From Prochlorococcus marinus str. MIT 9107 (GTDB lineage: Bacteria; Cyanobacteriota; Cyanobacteriia; PCC-6307; Cyanobiaceae), in the NCBI RefSeq assembly GCF_000759855.1, contig NZ_JNAI01000003.1:1-64000 (forward strand): a stretch of 64,000 nt of DNA, read 5' to 3'. Under the pieces are notes generated by a model, which saw nothing but the letters and a program-made list of their open reading frames with translations, was not told where the DNA came from and did not search any database. Shown piece by piece: positions 6,593 through 14,630 of this stretch (position 1 is its first letter; every line of letters starts with the position of its first letter). The translations under genes were made by a program, and so were the position numbers.

Positions 6593-7270
6593 ATGAATGA
6601 AATAAGAACACCTTGGGGCTCAATTTCTTCAAAAGTTAATTTATTTCCAATTTATTACTTAATATTTATTTACGGGTTTGTATACATACTACCTTTTGGT
6701 AAAAATTTAATTGGTATAACTTGGTTTGATTTATTGAAAAAAGAAGATGGGCCATTGGAATGGTTGCAGTTTAGTGAGTTTTTTGTTTCCTTTCTAATTG
6801 GACTTTTTATTTTCTATAAATCAAAAAAAAAGAGATCAATCAATTCGTTGATTTGGTTATTTTTTAGTATATTTTGTTTCTTGATTGCTGCTGAAGAAAT
6901 AAGTTGGGGGGAGAGAATTACAGGCTTTACTTTGAATTCAATCTCAGAGTTAAGTATTCAAGGCGAGACAAATTTTCATAATCTTCCTTTTTTTCATAAT
7001 CTTTTTCTTGATCCTTTATTACATATTTTATGTATTTTCTTAGGTTGGGTTGGATGGAGAAAATGGTCACATTTAAGTGCGTTACCAAGTAGAAAATATA
7101 GCTTATTTTTTTTATTAGTATCTTTATATTTTGCCTACTATGATCTCTCCTGGGCTTCAACAATTCAGCATATTAGAAATGATCAAGAGATTTTCGAATT
7201 TCTCTTGTCTACTGGAATTTTTTTGCATTTTTTGCAGAATATACGATTATTAAAAAATTCAAAAAAATAA
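6593..7270 (+). CDS. Multi-spanning membrane protein with EEISWGER motif
   Basis: 225 residues with about six hydrophobic segments. Residues 99-111 read AAEEISWGERITG, a charged motif between helices that recurs in uncharacterised bacterial membrane proteins (EEISWGQR type). A cytoplasmic basic loop KSKKKR follows the second helix. The paired glutamates and the Trp at a membrane boundary suggest a functional site, but no activity is known to me. Monocistronic by spacing. Confidence 0.7.
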   Translation: MNEIRTPWGSISSKVNLFPIYYLIFIYGFVYILPFGKNLIGITWFDLLKKEDGPLEWLQFSEFFVSFLIGLFIFYKSKKKRSINSLIWLFFSIFCFLIAAEEISWGERITGFTLNSISELSIQGETNFHNLPFFHNLFLDPLLHILCIFLGWVGWRKWSHLSALPSRKYSLFFLLVSLYFAYYDLSWASTIQHIRNDQEIFEFLLSTGIFLHFLQNIRLLKNSKK

Positions 7271-7396
7271 ATTTTTCATTACTCAAATAGATAATTAAAA
7301 ATTCCTTTTAAGTTAAAATGGTTTACATATTTGAAGTGCCATTCAAAATATGAGAAATTTTAATCTTTAAAATACTTTTATAAGGTACTTAAATAA

Positions 7397-8599
7397 TTAT
7401 GTAGATGTCCTTTTTAAAAAATAAAATCCACCACCTAGAGAAATTACTAATGGAAACCAAGCTGCAATTATTGGAGAAAGTAATCCCTTAACGCCAAAAG
7501 AACTGCATACAAATGAAATTACATAATAAACCAATATTAGAATTACACTCAATCCAAACCCCTGACTTTTTGAAGATCTTAAATTAGATTTAGTTCCCAA
7601 AATACTACCTATTAATCCAAAAACCAAACATGCACAAGGCAAGGTAAATTTTTCTTGAATTCGTACTTGAATTTTTCTAATCTCTTTTTGATTTCCTATC
7701 TTTTTATATATTCTTTCAGCCTCTAAAGCTTCTTGTAAAGACATGTCACTTGCATCCTTTGGGACTTTTGCTAGATCTAATGGACCTTCAACGAAAGGAT
7801 ATATATATTGTTTGAATTTAATACTTGTTGTTTGGCCAATAGAGTCAGTTGAAACAATATTTCCATCTTTGAATATCCAAGAAGAATTGGATTTATCAAA
7901 GATGGCATTATTAGCAGTAAGGATCTGTTTTATATTTTCTCTTGAAAAGTCTAAAACTGTAACTTCTTTCATCATGTTATTTTCAAATTTGGAAGCATAG
8001 AAGATATGAGTCAAGAATGTATTTGTTTTTGTTGGTTTATTAGTAATGGGATCTATTCTTGATCCTTTTCTAGAAAAAATAATGTTATTTTTACCTTTCC
8101 CTTTATTGAAAGAACTTCCTATTCCGGATCTTAAAGTTGATTCAGCAAGCTTATTACTAGTGGGCACTAATTTATCATTGAAATAAAAAGTTAATCCTGT
8201 CATGAAAATTGAAACTGCAATAGCTGGAGCAATAATTCGAGATGTTGAAATTCCTAATGACCTTAAAGCTAATAATTCAGAATTGGCTGATAGTTTGCCA
8301 TAAGATAATAATGTTGACAATAAGACAGCCATTGGAAAAGATAAAACTAAAAAACTAGGAAGGCTATAAATTAAAGCTTGTATAGCTTGTAAAAGAGGTA
8401 AACCATACTCAACTATTTTCCTAATCAGATCAAACATTACACCCACAGAGAGAGAAATCACAGTAAAAGCAGAAATAGCAAATATCATAGGTGGTATTAT
8501 TTGCCCTAACAACCATCTATCTATTAGGGGTATTGAATACCAAGGAATAATTATTTTATTGATGGTTTTTTTTATTAGTGATTGATTTGAAAGTTTCAA
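7397..8599 (-). CDS. LptF/LptG (YjgP/YjgQ) family permease
   Basis: 400 residues with the family layout: an N-terminal transmembrane bundle including DRWLLGQIIPPMIFAIS and a block near residues 95-130 (SYGKLSANSELLALRSLGIS), a periplasmic beta-jellyroll of about 150 residues, and three C-terminal helices. LptF/G move lipopolysaccharide out of the inner membrane together with LptB and hand it to LptC/A. Cyanobacteria commonly have one such permease, which may work as a homodimer (inference). The lipid A genes are at 52.7-56 kb. Confidence 0.85.
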   Translation of the reverse strand: MKLSNQSLIKKTINKIIIPWYSIPLIDRWLLGQIIPPMIFAISAFTVISLSVGVMFDLIRKIVEYGLPLLQAIQALIYSLPSFLVLSFPMAVLLSTLLSYGKLSANSELLALRSLGISTSRIIAPAIAVSIFMTGLTFYFNDKLVPTSNKLAESTLRSGIGSSFNKGKGKNNIIFSRKGSRIDPITNKPTKTNTFLTHIFYASKFENNMMKEVTVLDFSRENIKQILTANNAIFDKSNSSWIFKDGNIVSTDSIGQTTSIKFKQYIYPFVEGPLDLAKVPKDASDMSLQEALEAERIYKKIGNQKEIRKIQVRIQEKFTLPCACLVFGLIGSILGTKSNLRSSKSQGFGLSVILILVYYVISFVCSSFGVKGLLSPIIAAWFPLVISLGGGFYFLKRTST

Positions 8600-8785
8600 A
8601 AGAAATTTATGTTATTTATACGTTCTTTTCTCTCATTATAAAATATCAATGATTTACAGACCAATATTACAATGCTTATTTAAAGCCTATTTTTTATATG
8701 TAATCCCTAAAGTAAATCAAAAAATGATTTTTCATACTTGCAGTTAAACAAAAGATTTGGTTTCTTTAGTATAAAAAGCAAATTA

Positions 8786-8917
8786 ATGCAAAATAAAACT
8801 TTTTTAAAAGAATGTAAGTGCATGCATTGCCAACAAAAATTAGAACAGATTAATATGTCAAGATTATATTGGAACAAAATAATTTTAAGAAAAAATAAAG
8901 CCCAATTTATATTCTAA
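8786..8917 (+). CDS. Possible 43-residue peptide with clustered cysteines
   Basis: The product begins MQNKTFLKECKCMHCQQKLEQI, with a CxCxxC cluster that could bind a metal, followed by a basic stretch. There is no strong ribosome binding site and no relative seen, so it may be a remnant. Confidence 0.35.
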   Translation: MQNKTFLKECKCMHCQQKLEQINMSRLYWNKIILRKNKAQFIF

Positions 8918-9220
8918 ATAATCTGGAATTTGCAAGTAATTCCACAATAGCAACTTTTTAAAATATATATGAAATGAAAGACATTAAAGTTGTTGAAGCG
9001 AGTCTTTAAATGCTCTTTTCAAGTTATTTTATTACTTAGCTTTTTGATTTCTTTTGTAGATTCTATTTTCTCTATTTAAAAGAAAAAGGATAATAAGGAT
9101 AAAAGAAGGAATGAGAATAAAATCTAAAGACACAAATTATATAGACTCTATTTTTTATTTAGCAAAAAATTTAAACTTTGACATTCTTTTAAGGCCTGAA
9201 AGCTTTTTTTTAATAAAAAA
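8918..9220. other. AT-rich spacer, no supported gene
   Basis: Only short frames broken by stops. A possible 36-codon plus-strand frame from 9110 runs into the pentanucleotide repeat and is not supported by a ribosome binding site. Confidence 0.4.
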
Positions 9221-9250
9221 AATCTAATCTAATCTAATCTAATCTAATCT
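9221..9250. repeat. (AATCT)6 pentanucleotide repeat
   Basis: Six perfect copies of AATCT, between a gene-poor spacer and the terminator of a minus-strand small RNA. Copy number of such a simple repeat is likely to vary by slippage. Confidence 0.95.
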
Positions 9251-9275
9251 AATGGTTTTTATATGGGTTGCTTTA

Positions 9276-9364
9276 AAAAATTAAAAGAGCTTGCAAGTAT
9301 CCCACCGGCAAGCTCATGACGACCAGGTTAATCACATTTCTGAGAACAACCAGCTAAGCACTTC
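9276..9364 (-). ncRNA. Probable small RNA with intrinsic terminator (Yfr2-like candidate)
   Basis: On the minus strand a GC-rich island reads about 50 bases into an 8-bp perfect stem GAGCTTGC / GCAAGCTC (9308-9315 with 9287-9294) followed by TTTTAATTTTTT, a standard terminator. A -10-like TATAGC at 9371-9376 would start the RNA near 9364, giving about 90 nt. No ribosome binding site or useful frame exists inside. GC content is well above its surroundings. Size, structure and location near hli genes resemble Prochlorococcus Yfr RNAs, particularly the Yfr2 family; the family label is recall, not a search. Confidence 0.6.
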
Positions 9365-9574
9365 CTAAATGCTATACATATATTACTAAGTAAAATTACT
9401 TACTGTGAGTATAAATGCTTATTTTGCAAATAAATCCGCAAAATAGATCAAAAGAAATAATTTAATTAGATTGTTTGGAGCAACTAGTTTTTGTCATAAT
9501 TGTCACATATTGTTCAATAAGTGATAGGTATAAAACCTTTTATCGCTTTCTGGTTTACGAAAATTAATATTTGT

Positions 9575-9592
9575 GTTACATTATTTAACAAT
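9575..9592 (+). promoter_or_regulatory. HLR1-like direct repeat before an hli gene
   Basis: GTTACATT-AT-TTAACAAT resembles the high-light regulatory HLR1 element (two GTTACAWW-type repeats separated by 2 bases) bound by RpaB in cyanobacteria. The second half has mismatches. It ends only 12 bases before the hli ATG, closer than usual, so the call is tentative. Confidence 0.3.
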
Positions 9593-9604
9593 TCAAACTT
9601 CTAA

Positions 9605-9811
9605 ATGTCAAACTCAGAAATTACAACAGAATCAGGTGGGAGACAAAATATGTTCCCTTCTGAAACAAGACCTTACATAGATGAAACTGTATCTTACGAT
9701 GGATATCCTCAAAATGCAGAAAAAGTAAATGGCAGATGGGCCATGATAGGATTAGTTGCACTTCTAGGGGCATACATAACAACAGGCCAGATTATACCAG
9801 GTATTTTTTGA
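9605..9811 (+). CDS. hli: High-light-inducible protein, long form (68 aa)
   Basis: A soluble N-terminal extension of about 35 residues precedes AEKVNGRWAMIGLVALLGAY and ITTGQIIPGIF, the chlorophyll-binding helix and the conserved hli tail. HLIPs accumulate under high light, nutrient stress or phage infection and dissipate excess excitation. This copy is monocistronic and keeps all signature residues (Glu, Asn, Arg). Confidence 0.92.
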   Translation: MSNSEITTESGGRQNMFPSETRPYIDETVSYDGYPQNAEKVNGRWAMIGLVALLGAYITTGQIIPGIF

Positions 9812-9930
9812 AAAAATCTTACTAACTTTATAATTTTCTCCTTTAAAAAAATAGTAAATGTTTTCATAATTAATGATCAAAAAAAATTAATTATAAAATT
9901 ATCAATTTCATACGTATATTTAAATTCTAT

Positions 9931-10059
9931 TTAACTTAATTTTGAAAATGAAAAAAACCAAATAAAGGTTATTGCATTAAGACCAAATATTATTCCTAGA
10001 AATAAATATGCAAATTTTTTGCCTATAAATGCTGTCTCAGGCTCAAGCTTTACTCTCAT
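9931..10059 (-). CDS. 42-residue membrane peptide
   Basis: Starts MRVKLEPETAFIGKKF, then one helix (AYLFLGIIFGLNAITFIWFFSF) and a short polar end. The polar charged N-terminus followed by one helix is plausible for a photosynthetic complex accessory peptide; no name is assigned. Confidence 0.5.
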   Translation of the reverse strand: MRVKLEPETAFIGKKFAYLFLGIIFGLNAITFIWFFSFSKLS

Positions 10060-10207
10060 CTAACCCTTAAATTCTAATTATTAAGATAGCATTATTTATA
10101 GAACAAAATTAAAAATGATTAAATTAATAGTTTTTGCCTAGATTATTTTTTAACTTTAATTTAATTACTATGGAGTTGTTTAAATACTTTAGTTAGGTAA
10201 AAATTTC

Positions 10208-10309
10208 TTAATATTGTTGTTTAAAAACCTTTTTAGTTTGTGTTAATCTGGCACCTATGTAAATTAGTAAAATTAGCCAAAATACTATTTCCAATCCTAG
10301 GTTTACCAT
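10208..10309 (-). CDS. 33-residue single-helix membrane peptide (paralog of 3161-3262)
   Basis: Encodes MVNLGLEIVFWLILLIYIGA and a basic tail ending KQQY. It aligns without gaps to the peptide at 3161-3262, mostly with conservative changes. Its ribosome binding site is weaker than the other copy's. The pair indicates an expanded tiny membrane family. Confidence 0.65.
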   Translation of the reverse strand: MVNLGLEIVFWLILLIYIGARLTQTKKVFKQQY

Positions 10310-10460
10310 TTCATTTAACTCCAATCAATATCATTAATCTAATGCTATTTCTACTATTGCGGTAGAGTTTTTATACTGATTTTGAGAATGTTATTTATAC
10401 TTGACTTTAGAATTTTTAAAAATCAGACAATTTAAAAAATTTTATTTCGATTAACTAGAG

Positions 10461-10497
10461 AAAAAAAAAGAACCAAATTTAATTTTAAATTTGGTTC
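10461..10497 (-). terminator. Rho-independent terminator of the minus-strand hli pair
   Basis: A 13-bp perfect stem GAACCAAATTTAA / TTAAATTTGGTTC at 10470-10497 with a 2-base loop is followed on the minus strand by a run of nine T at 10461-10469, 26 bases past the hli stop. Confidence 0.85.
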
Positions 10498-10522
10498 AAT
10501 ATATGAGTTTTTAAGTTTTTCC

Positions 10523-10663
10523 TTAAATGAAACCTGGAATAATTTGACCTGTTGTCAAGTAAGCTCCAACAAGTGCTATAAAACCTAACATCGCAAATCT
10601 CCCATTTAGCTTTTCAGCTACTATTTTTTCTTTTTCTATAATTTTGGTTTCCGTGTTTTTCAT
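10523..10663 (-). CDS. hli: High-light-inducible protein (46 aa)
   Basis: Uses the ATG at 10663; a longer open frame to 10741 runs out of frame through the preceding hli gene and is rejected. It has VAEKLNGRFAMLGFIALVGAY and LTTGQIIPGFI. It is the second member of a TAATG-overlapped pair and the nearest relative of the gene at 1297-1434. Confidence 0.9.
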   Translation of the reverse strand: MKNTETKIIEKEKIVAEKLNGRFAMLGFIALVGAYLTTGQIIPGFI

Positions 10664-10770
10664 TAGAACCAACCTGGAATAATTTGACCAGTTGTTACAT
10701 ATGCGCCAACTGCTGCGACGAAACCTAGCATTGCTGCCCAACCATTAAAACGTTCTGCTTCTGGAGTCAT
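10663..10770 (-). CDS. hli: High-light-inducible protein, minimal form (35 aa)
   Basis: MTPEAERFNGWAAMLGFVAA then VGAYVTTGQIIPGWF: almost nothing but the chlorophyll-binding helix and tail. The usual NGR is NGW here, so the Arg that pairs with the ligand Glu in related proteins is replaced. The stop overlaps the next start by one base. A good promoter lies just upstream at 10793-10821. Confidence 0.88.
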   Translation of the reverse strand: MTPEAERFNGWAAMLGFVAAVGAYVTTGQIIPGWF

Positions 10771-10792
10771 TTTTTTGTGTAATTTGTAAACA

Positions 10793-10821
10793 AATATAAC
10801 ATATTTATTTATTTTTGTAAA
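10793..10821 (-). promoter_or_regulatory. Sigma-70-type promoter of the hli pair
   Basis: On the minus strand TTTACA (10816-10821) and TATATT (10793-10798) are separated by exactly 17 bases; transcription would start near 10786, about 15 bases before the ATG. The sequence TGTTTACA occurs twice, at 10816-10823 over the -35 box and at 10785-10792 just after the -10 box, 31 bases apart, which suggests a regulator with two sites on one helix face. Confidence 0.6.
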
Positions 10822-10823
10822 CA

Positions 10824-11131
10824 AAAATATTAAATATCCCCTTCATCTCTCTTAATTTGTCAAATATGAGTCAAATATGTATCAGAATATACCCCTCTTG
10901 CGGTTTGCTTTCAAAGCTATTATTTGTAAATCATAAATAAAAAATATAAAGTACGTCCTTTTTATTTTTATGGTTTAATCCTCATCTAGAGGTAATTTAA
11001 ATTATTATAGATTTTAGAGTTAGCTAGTAGGTATACAGGCTGACTCTTTATTATGGATTTTAAGGTTTATACAAAGAACAGTTTTTATAACTCAAATAAT
11101 TGCTATTAATAAATAAGATGTTTAAATACTT
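10824..11131. other. Intergenic spacer, no gene seen
   Basis: About 300 bases between the hli promoter and a 54-residue membrane protein gene on the other strand. Nothing clear beyond regulatory potential. Confidence 0.4.
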
Positions 11132-11296
11132 ATGTCATTTGCAACTTATTACTTTCATTTAATTTTTGCGAGAATTCCTTCTCTATTAAGTTCTGATTTA
11201 ATACTTTATATAGTGCCCGCTCTTACAATTTTAATATTATTCTTTAGCTTCAAAATAATGTTTTTTAAGACTCCTAAGTTGAGAAAAGTTAAATAA
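11132..11296 (+). CDS. 54-residue membrane peptide
   Basis: ATG to TAA frame with one helix (LILYIVPALTILILFFSF) and a basic tail KTPKLRKVK. The Ser/Phe-rich N-terminus may be lumenal or periplasmic. It ends 46 bases before the DUF938 gene, possibly in the same transcript. No family known. Confidence 0.5.
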   Translation: MSFATYYFHLIFARIPSLLSSDLILYIVPALTILILFFSFKIMFFKTPKLRKVK

Positions 11297-11342
11297 ATTA
11301 GGATTTTAGAAGAATTTAAATTCATTTCCCATTTTTAAAATT

Positions 11343-11963
11343 TTGGACAATAGACTTTTTTTTTCGGCTACTGAGAGAAATAGAAACTGTATTGGAGATG
11401 TTCTATCTAGAGTTATAAAAAAAAATGGTTCAATATTGGAAATTGGAAGTGGAAGTGGTGAACATGGAGTATTCTTTCAAAAACGCTTTCCTAAAATAAT
11501 ATGGCAGACAAGTGATCCGGATTTATTACATAGAACAAGTATAAGTTCTTGGATTAATCATGAAGAATTAAATAATAAAATGCCTCAGCCTATAGTTATT
11601 GATTTAGAAAAAATCCCTTGGATAATTCCACTGAAGATATTAAATTCTTTGCAAGGTATAGTATGCATTAATGTGATTCATGTAGCAAAATGGACTAGTA
11701 CAATAGCGCTCTTTAAGGAGTCAGGAAAATTACTTAATAAGGGACAATTTCTGATATTCTATGGGCCATTTAAAATTGGTAATAAGCATACAAGTCAAAG
11801 TAATTATTCTTTTGATAATTTATTAAAAATAAAAAATGATCTTTGGGGTATTAGAAATCTTGAACATGTAAGTGATGAAGGTAAAAAAAATGGTTTTTTA
11901 AAAGAAGATACAATTATTATGCCTGCGAACAATTTTTTAATAATTTACAGAAAAATTTTTTGA
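11343..11963 (+). CDS. DUF938 SAM-dependent methyltransferase
   Basis: 206 residues, full length for DUF938. TTG start is chosen because DNRLFFSATERN at the N-terminus matches the family's RxxxAxxRNxxPI opening. The SAM-binding loop ILEIGSGSGEHGVFF is at about residues 31-45. The later VIHVAKW and LLNKGQFLIFYGPF blocks fit the class I fold. The substrate is not known for this family. Confidence 0.85.
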   Translation: MDNRLFFSATERNRNCIGDVLSRVIKKNGSILEIGSGSGEHGVFFQKRFPKIIWQTSDPDLLHRTSISSWINHEELNNKMPQPIVIDLEKIPWIIPLKILNSLQGIVCINVIHVAKWTSTIALFKESGKLLNKGQFLIFYGPFKIGNKHTSQSNYSFDNLLKIKNDLWGIRNLEHVSDEGKKNGFLKEDTIIMPANNFLIIYRKIF

Positions 11964-12014
11964 TTAAATTAAATTAAAAATATCAATAATTAATAAAAAG
12001 TATTTTTTTACTTG

Positions 12015-12176
12015 TCAAGCTGAGAGTTTTCTTCTCCATTCTTTATGCTTCTCATCTAAATCTGATACTTTTTCACCTAAAATCAACTGTTTTTCTAATA
12101 ATTCCACTTTTGTAAGAGTTATTATCTCTGAATAAAATTTAATAGGTTGTTTCCCAAGAAAATTGTCTCCACTCAT
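12015..12176 (-). CDS. 53-residue small charged protein
   Basis: MSGDNFLGKQPIKFYSEIIT is followed by a heptad-like helix (LTKVELLEKQLILGEKVSDL) and a basic end. No membrane segment. It looks like a short coiled coil, with no recognised family. Confidence 0.5.
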   Translation of the reverse strand: MSGDNFLGKQPIKFYSEIITLTKVELLEKQLILGEKVSDLDEKHKEWRRKLSA

Positions 12177-12291
12177 AAGATTTTTATTAACCAATTAATT
12201 TTTAAGATGAAAATTTGGTTATTGCTTGTTCTTTAATATTTATTTCAGGTTTGTGTAAATTAATGTGATAAAAAAATTAATTTTATTATGT

Positions 12292-13461
12292 TTATAATCC
12301 TCTTTTATTGTATGAAGATTGCCAGATATATCTCCCTTCTTTGAGGTCTGACTTAACAGCAACGCAATTACAAGCAATATTCCAGAGGGCTTTGGGTATA
12401 GGATCAGGATTAAAAAGATATGCTTTTTTAAAGGCTTTTTTAATTAAGACAGTAGCCTTTTTAGCATGATAATGAGGTATAGCTGGACAGACATGATGAA
12501 CGACATGGCTAGAACCTATATTGTGATGAAGGAAATCAAGTATTTTACCGTAAGGCCTGTCGATAGATAAAAATGCTCCTCTCATAAAGGAAAATTCTTG
12601 ATTAGAAAGATGAGGTACATCTGAATCTGTATGATGAAGCCATGTATAAACTACCAACCAACTATTAACTACTAATAAGGGGCCAATATACATTGCAAGT
12701 ACTGGAAATAATCCATACTTAGAAACAAAGAAGAAAATACCCAATAATGTGACAACTACACCAATATCTGATATCCAAACTTTTTTAGTCCAAATTGATG
12801 GCCATAAGGCTTTGGAAAATGGTTTAATTGGCCAAAAATGATTTGAAGTTCCATATTTAATACCCCCAGTACTCCCTGTAAGTAAATAAGCAGGCCAGCC
12901 AAATACTAGATGAAGAAGTAGTTGTAAAATTCCATAATTTTTCTTTCCTATCGAATGTGAAAAATGTAATTCTTTTTCTCCGCCAATCTTCTCTGTCACT
13001 CCATCCCCCTCAATTACTAAAGGAACGTGAGTTTCACCATTCGTTACATTATTTGTGAATCGATGATGAACAGCATGTGATCTCTGCCATGAAAAATAAG
13101 GAACTAGCAGTAATGAATGTAGTAAATATCCAGTTATAGTTTCCAACGCTTTGTTTTTAGAGAATGCTCCATGCCCACATTCATGGGCAATTACCCAGAA
13201 TCCCATAGCAGTGGTACCTGATAATAATGAGTAAATGATCCAAATTGGGATCATTTTTGCAGTAAATGGAATAGATAAACCTATTACGACTACTAATGAT
13301 TGAATTAAAGTTGATTGTAAAAGATACCTCAATGAGGTTTTGGTATCGCACTTAAAATAGTGTTTAGGGATAACATCCTGAAATTCTTTTATGCTTGGAA
13401 TATCTTTGTTTTCTATTACAAGCGCTTGGCCTTTAAGACCTGAAAATTTTATATTACTCAA
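12292..13461 (-). CDS. Acyl-lipid fatty acid desaturase (DesA-like)
   Basis: 389 residues, normal for membrane desaturases. The three histidine boxes that bind the di-iron centre are intact: HECGH at 93-97, HAVHH at 129-133 and HVVHH at 319-323, with hydrophobic pairs of helices between them. Acyl-lipid desaturases introduce double bonds into glycerolipid fatty acids in thylakoid and plasma membranes using ferredoxin. The box pattern and 89 residues before box 1 fit the delta-12 (DesA) group; exact regiospecificity is inferred. Monocistronic. Confidence 0.88.
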   Translation of the reverse strand: MSNIKFSGLKGQALVIENKDIPSIKEFQDVIPKHYFKCDTKTSLRYLLQSTLIQSLVVVIGLSIPFTAKMIPIWIIYSLLSGTTAMGFWVIAHECGHGAFSKNKALETITGYLLHSLLLVPYFSWQRSHAVHHRFTNNVTNGETHVPLVIEGDGVTEKIGGEKELHFSHSIGKKNYGILQLLLHLVFGWPAYLLTGSTGGIKYGTSNHFWPIKPFSKALWPSIWTKKVWISDIGVVVTLLGIFFFVSKYGLFPVLAMYIGPLLVVNSWLVVYTWLHHTDSDVPHLSNQEFSFMRGAFLSIDRPYGKILDFLHHNIGSSHVVHHVCPAIPHYHAKKATVLIKKAFKKAYLFNPDPIPKALWNIACNCVAVKSDLKEGRYIWQSSYNKRGL

Positions 13462-13602
13462 ATTTTTATAGATAAGAATTTAGTTTAATAAAAATGGATA
13501 TACATATTCTATTATCCATCAAAGGATCTCTTAATGAAAATTAATGTATAGTTTGTTTTTTTCAATGGAATTTTTACATGCCTATTTTTTTCTTCAAAAA
13601 AA

Positions 13603-13709
13603 TTAATTTGAGTAGAACATTTTTGCTTTTATACTTTTATCCGAATCTCTAAATTGCTCAATATAATCAGTTTTTGCTGTGCCTGACTTTCTTCTTCTTT
13701 AGAGCTCAT
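13603..13709 (-). pseudogene. Frameshifted 35-residue gene
   Basis: ATG at 13709 begins MSSKEEE; after the GAAGAAGAAAG run the plausible protein continues one frame over as KSGTAKTDYIEQFRDSD and ends KAKMFYSN at TAA 13603. Restoring one A in the run joins the two parts. Without it the frame gives a 26-residue product. It follows the membrane peptide gene at 13715 by 5 bases. Confidence 0.4.
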
Positions 13710-13714
13710 TTAAT

Positions 13715-13846
13715 TTAAAGACCGCGTATATATCTTTTTGGGAGTCCTTGTTGTTTTCTTGGTTTTACTAAAATAGGTAAAACAATTACTCCTACTGTAA
13801 AAAGACAAATTGGAGCCACTACCATTAATATAGATTCTAAAGACAT
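13715..13846 (-). CDS. 43-residue membrane peptide
   Basis: One helix (LMVVAPICLFTVGVIVLPIL) followed by a basic Pro/Gly-rich tail (VKPRKQQGLPKRYIRGL). Tiny but well-formed topology with a cytoplasmic C-terminus predicted. No named family. Confidence 0.6.
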   Translation of the reverse strand: MSLESILMVVAPICLFTVGVIVLPILVKPRKQQGLPKRYIRGL

Positions 13847-13909
13847 GAAAATATTTTGAATTTATTAATAAATAGCAGGATTTTTTTTTAAAGTCATGCG
13901 TATTTATAT

Positions 13910-13992
13910 CTATTTAATTCGAATTGCTGCAAATCCTCCACAAATTATTAAGCAAAAAAGAAAAAAATATTAAAAAACATCGATTTTTTCAT
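13910..13992 (-). pseudogene. Frameshifted 27-residue membrane peptide
   Basis: ATG at 13992 reads MKKSMFFNIF and stops, while the adjacent frame carries LFCLIICGGFAAIRIK to TAG at 13910. One extra T in the T7 run would fuse them into a single-helix peptide with a basic end. Weak on its own; it gains weight from similar one-base lesions nearby. Confidence 0.3.
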
Positions 13993-14044
13993 AATTCATC
14001 CTATTTATTTATTCATCTGTTTCCCTAAAGTGAAGGTATCTCTC

Positions 14045-14185
14045 ATGGATGAAGAAAAAAAATGGATGCTAATGACTTATTATTGTCCAACACATGGCGA
14101 TTCAGCCATAGCAAAACCGATTCAAATAACAAAAAAAGAAATTAGTGAAACACTCTTTAAAGAAGGTAAGTCCTCTAAAAATTAA
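14045..14185 (+). CDS. 46-residue small soluble protein
   Basis: GAAGG lies 8 bases before the ATG. The product (MDEEKKWMLMTYYCPTHGDS, then a KPIQITKKEISETLFKEGK-like segment) is soluble and charged with one Cys-Pro-Thr-His turn. No family recognised. Confidence 0.5.
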   Translation: MDEEKKWMLMTYYCPTHGDSAIAKPIQITKKEISETLFKEGKSSKN

Positions 14186-14477
14186 TTATTTAGAATTTAC
14201 TTAATGTCTTGAGAAAGGATTTAATGCATAGTTAAAAATCTTATAAAGTATCAATTTATCTTGTTCAATCGCCTAAGTTTTTTAATAAGCCATCTAAATA
14301 AAGCTATAGGAAAGGAAATTTTGAAATTCGATCCTTTTTTTTATTAAAAACATAGCTTAATACAAATTAATGTTTTTAAGAGTAATAAATAAAAAAAATT
14401 TTATCTAAATTCGACTTTAATTTCTGTGCGTAATTAATAATCTATTAACCTTAAAAAGGTTTTATTATGCTTAATTT
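14186..14477. other. AT-rich spacer, no gene seen
   Basis: No open frame, repeat or clear hairpin between a plus-strand tiny gene and the end of the Cys-motif operon. Confidence 0.4.
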
Positions 14478-14630
14478 TTAAGCTTGATCAGAATCGCAGG
14501 TTAATTTACATTGACTTAGCTCATTAGATGATATCCTCTCTAAAATTCTTAACATGTCAATTTCCGAAAGCTCTCCATTAGAGTTCCATTTAAGAGTTGT
14601 TTTCCTTTGCGGGGAATTTCTTTTATTCAT
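14478..14630 (-). CDS. 50-residue small protein, second gene of a Cys-motif pair
   Basis: A strong GGGAGG site precedes the ATG. The product is basic at the start (NKRNSPQRKTTLKWN), then helical (GELSEIDMLRILERI), with CKLTC near the end. It overlaps the upstream Cys-rich gene by 8 bases, so the two are co-translated. Both ends carry C-x3-C, suggesting related metal or disulfide chemistry. Confidence 0.65.
   Translation of the reverse strand: MNKRNSPQRKTTLKWNSNGELSEIDMLRILERISSNELSQCKLTCDSDQA

Noticed and set aside
8940-9180. Frameshifted small gene after 8917
   Set aside because: Short frames separated by several stops with no shared helix or motif; could not be rebuilt with a single change.
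10664-10741. N-terminal extension of the hli gene to 10741
   Set aside because: This extension is another hli gene read out of frame; the ATG at 10663 gives a normal HLIP.
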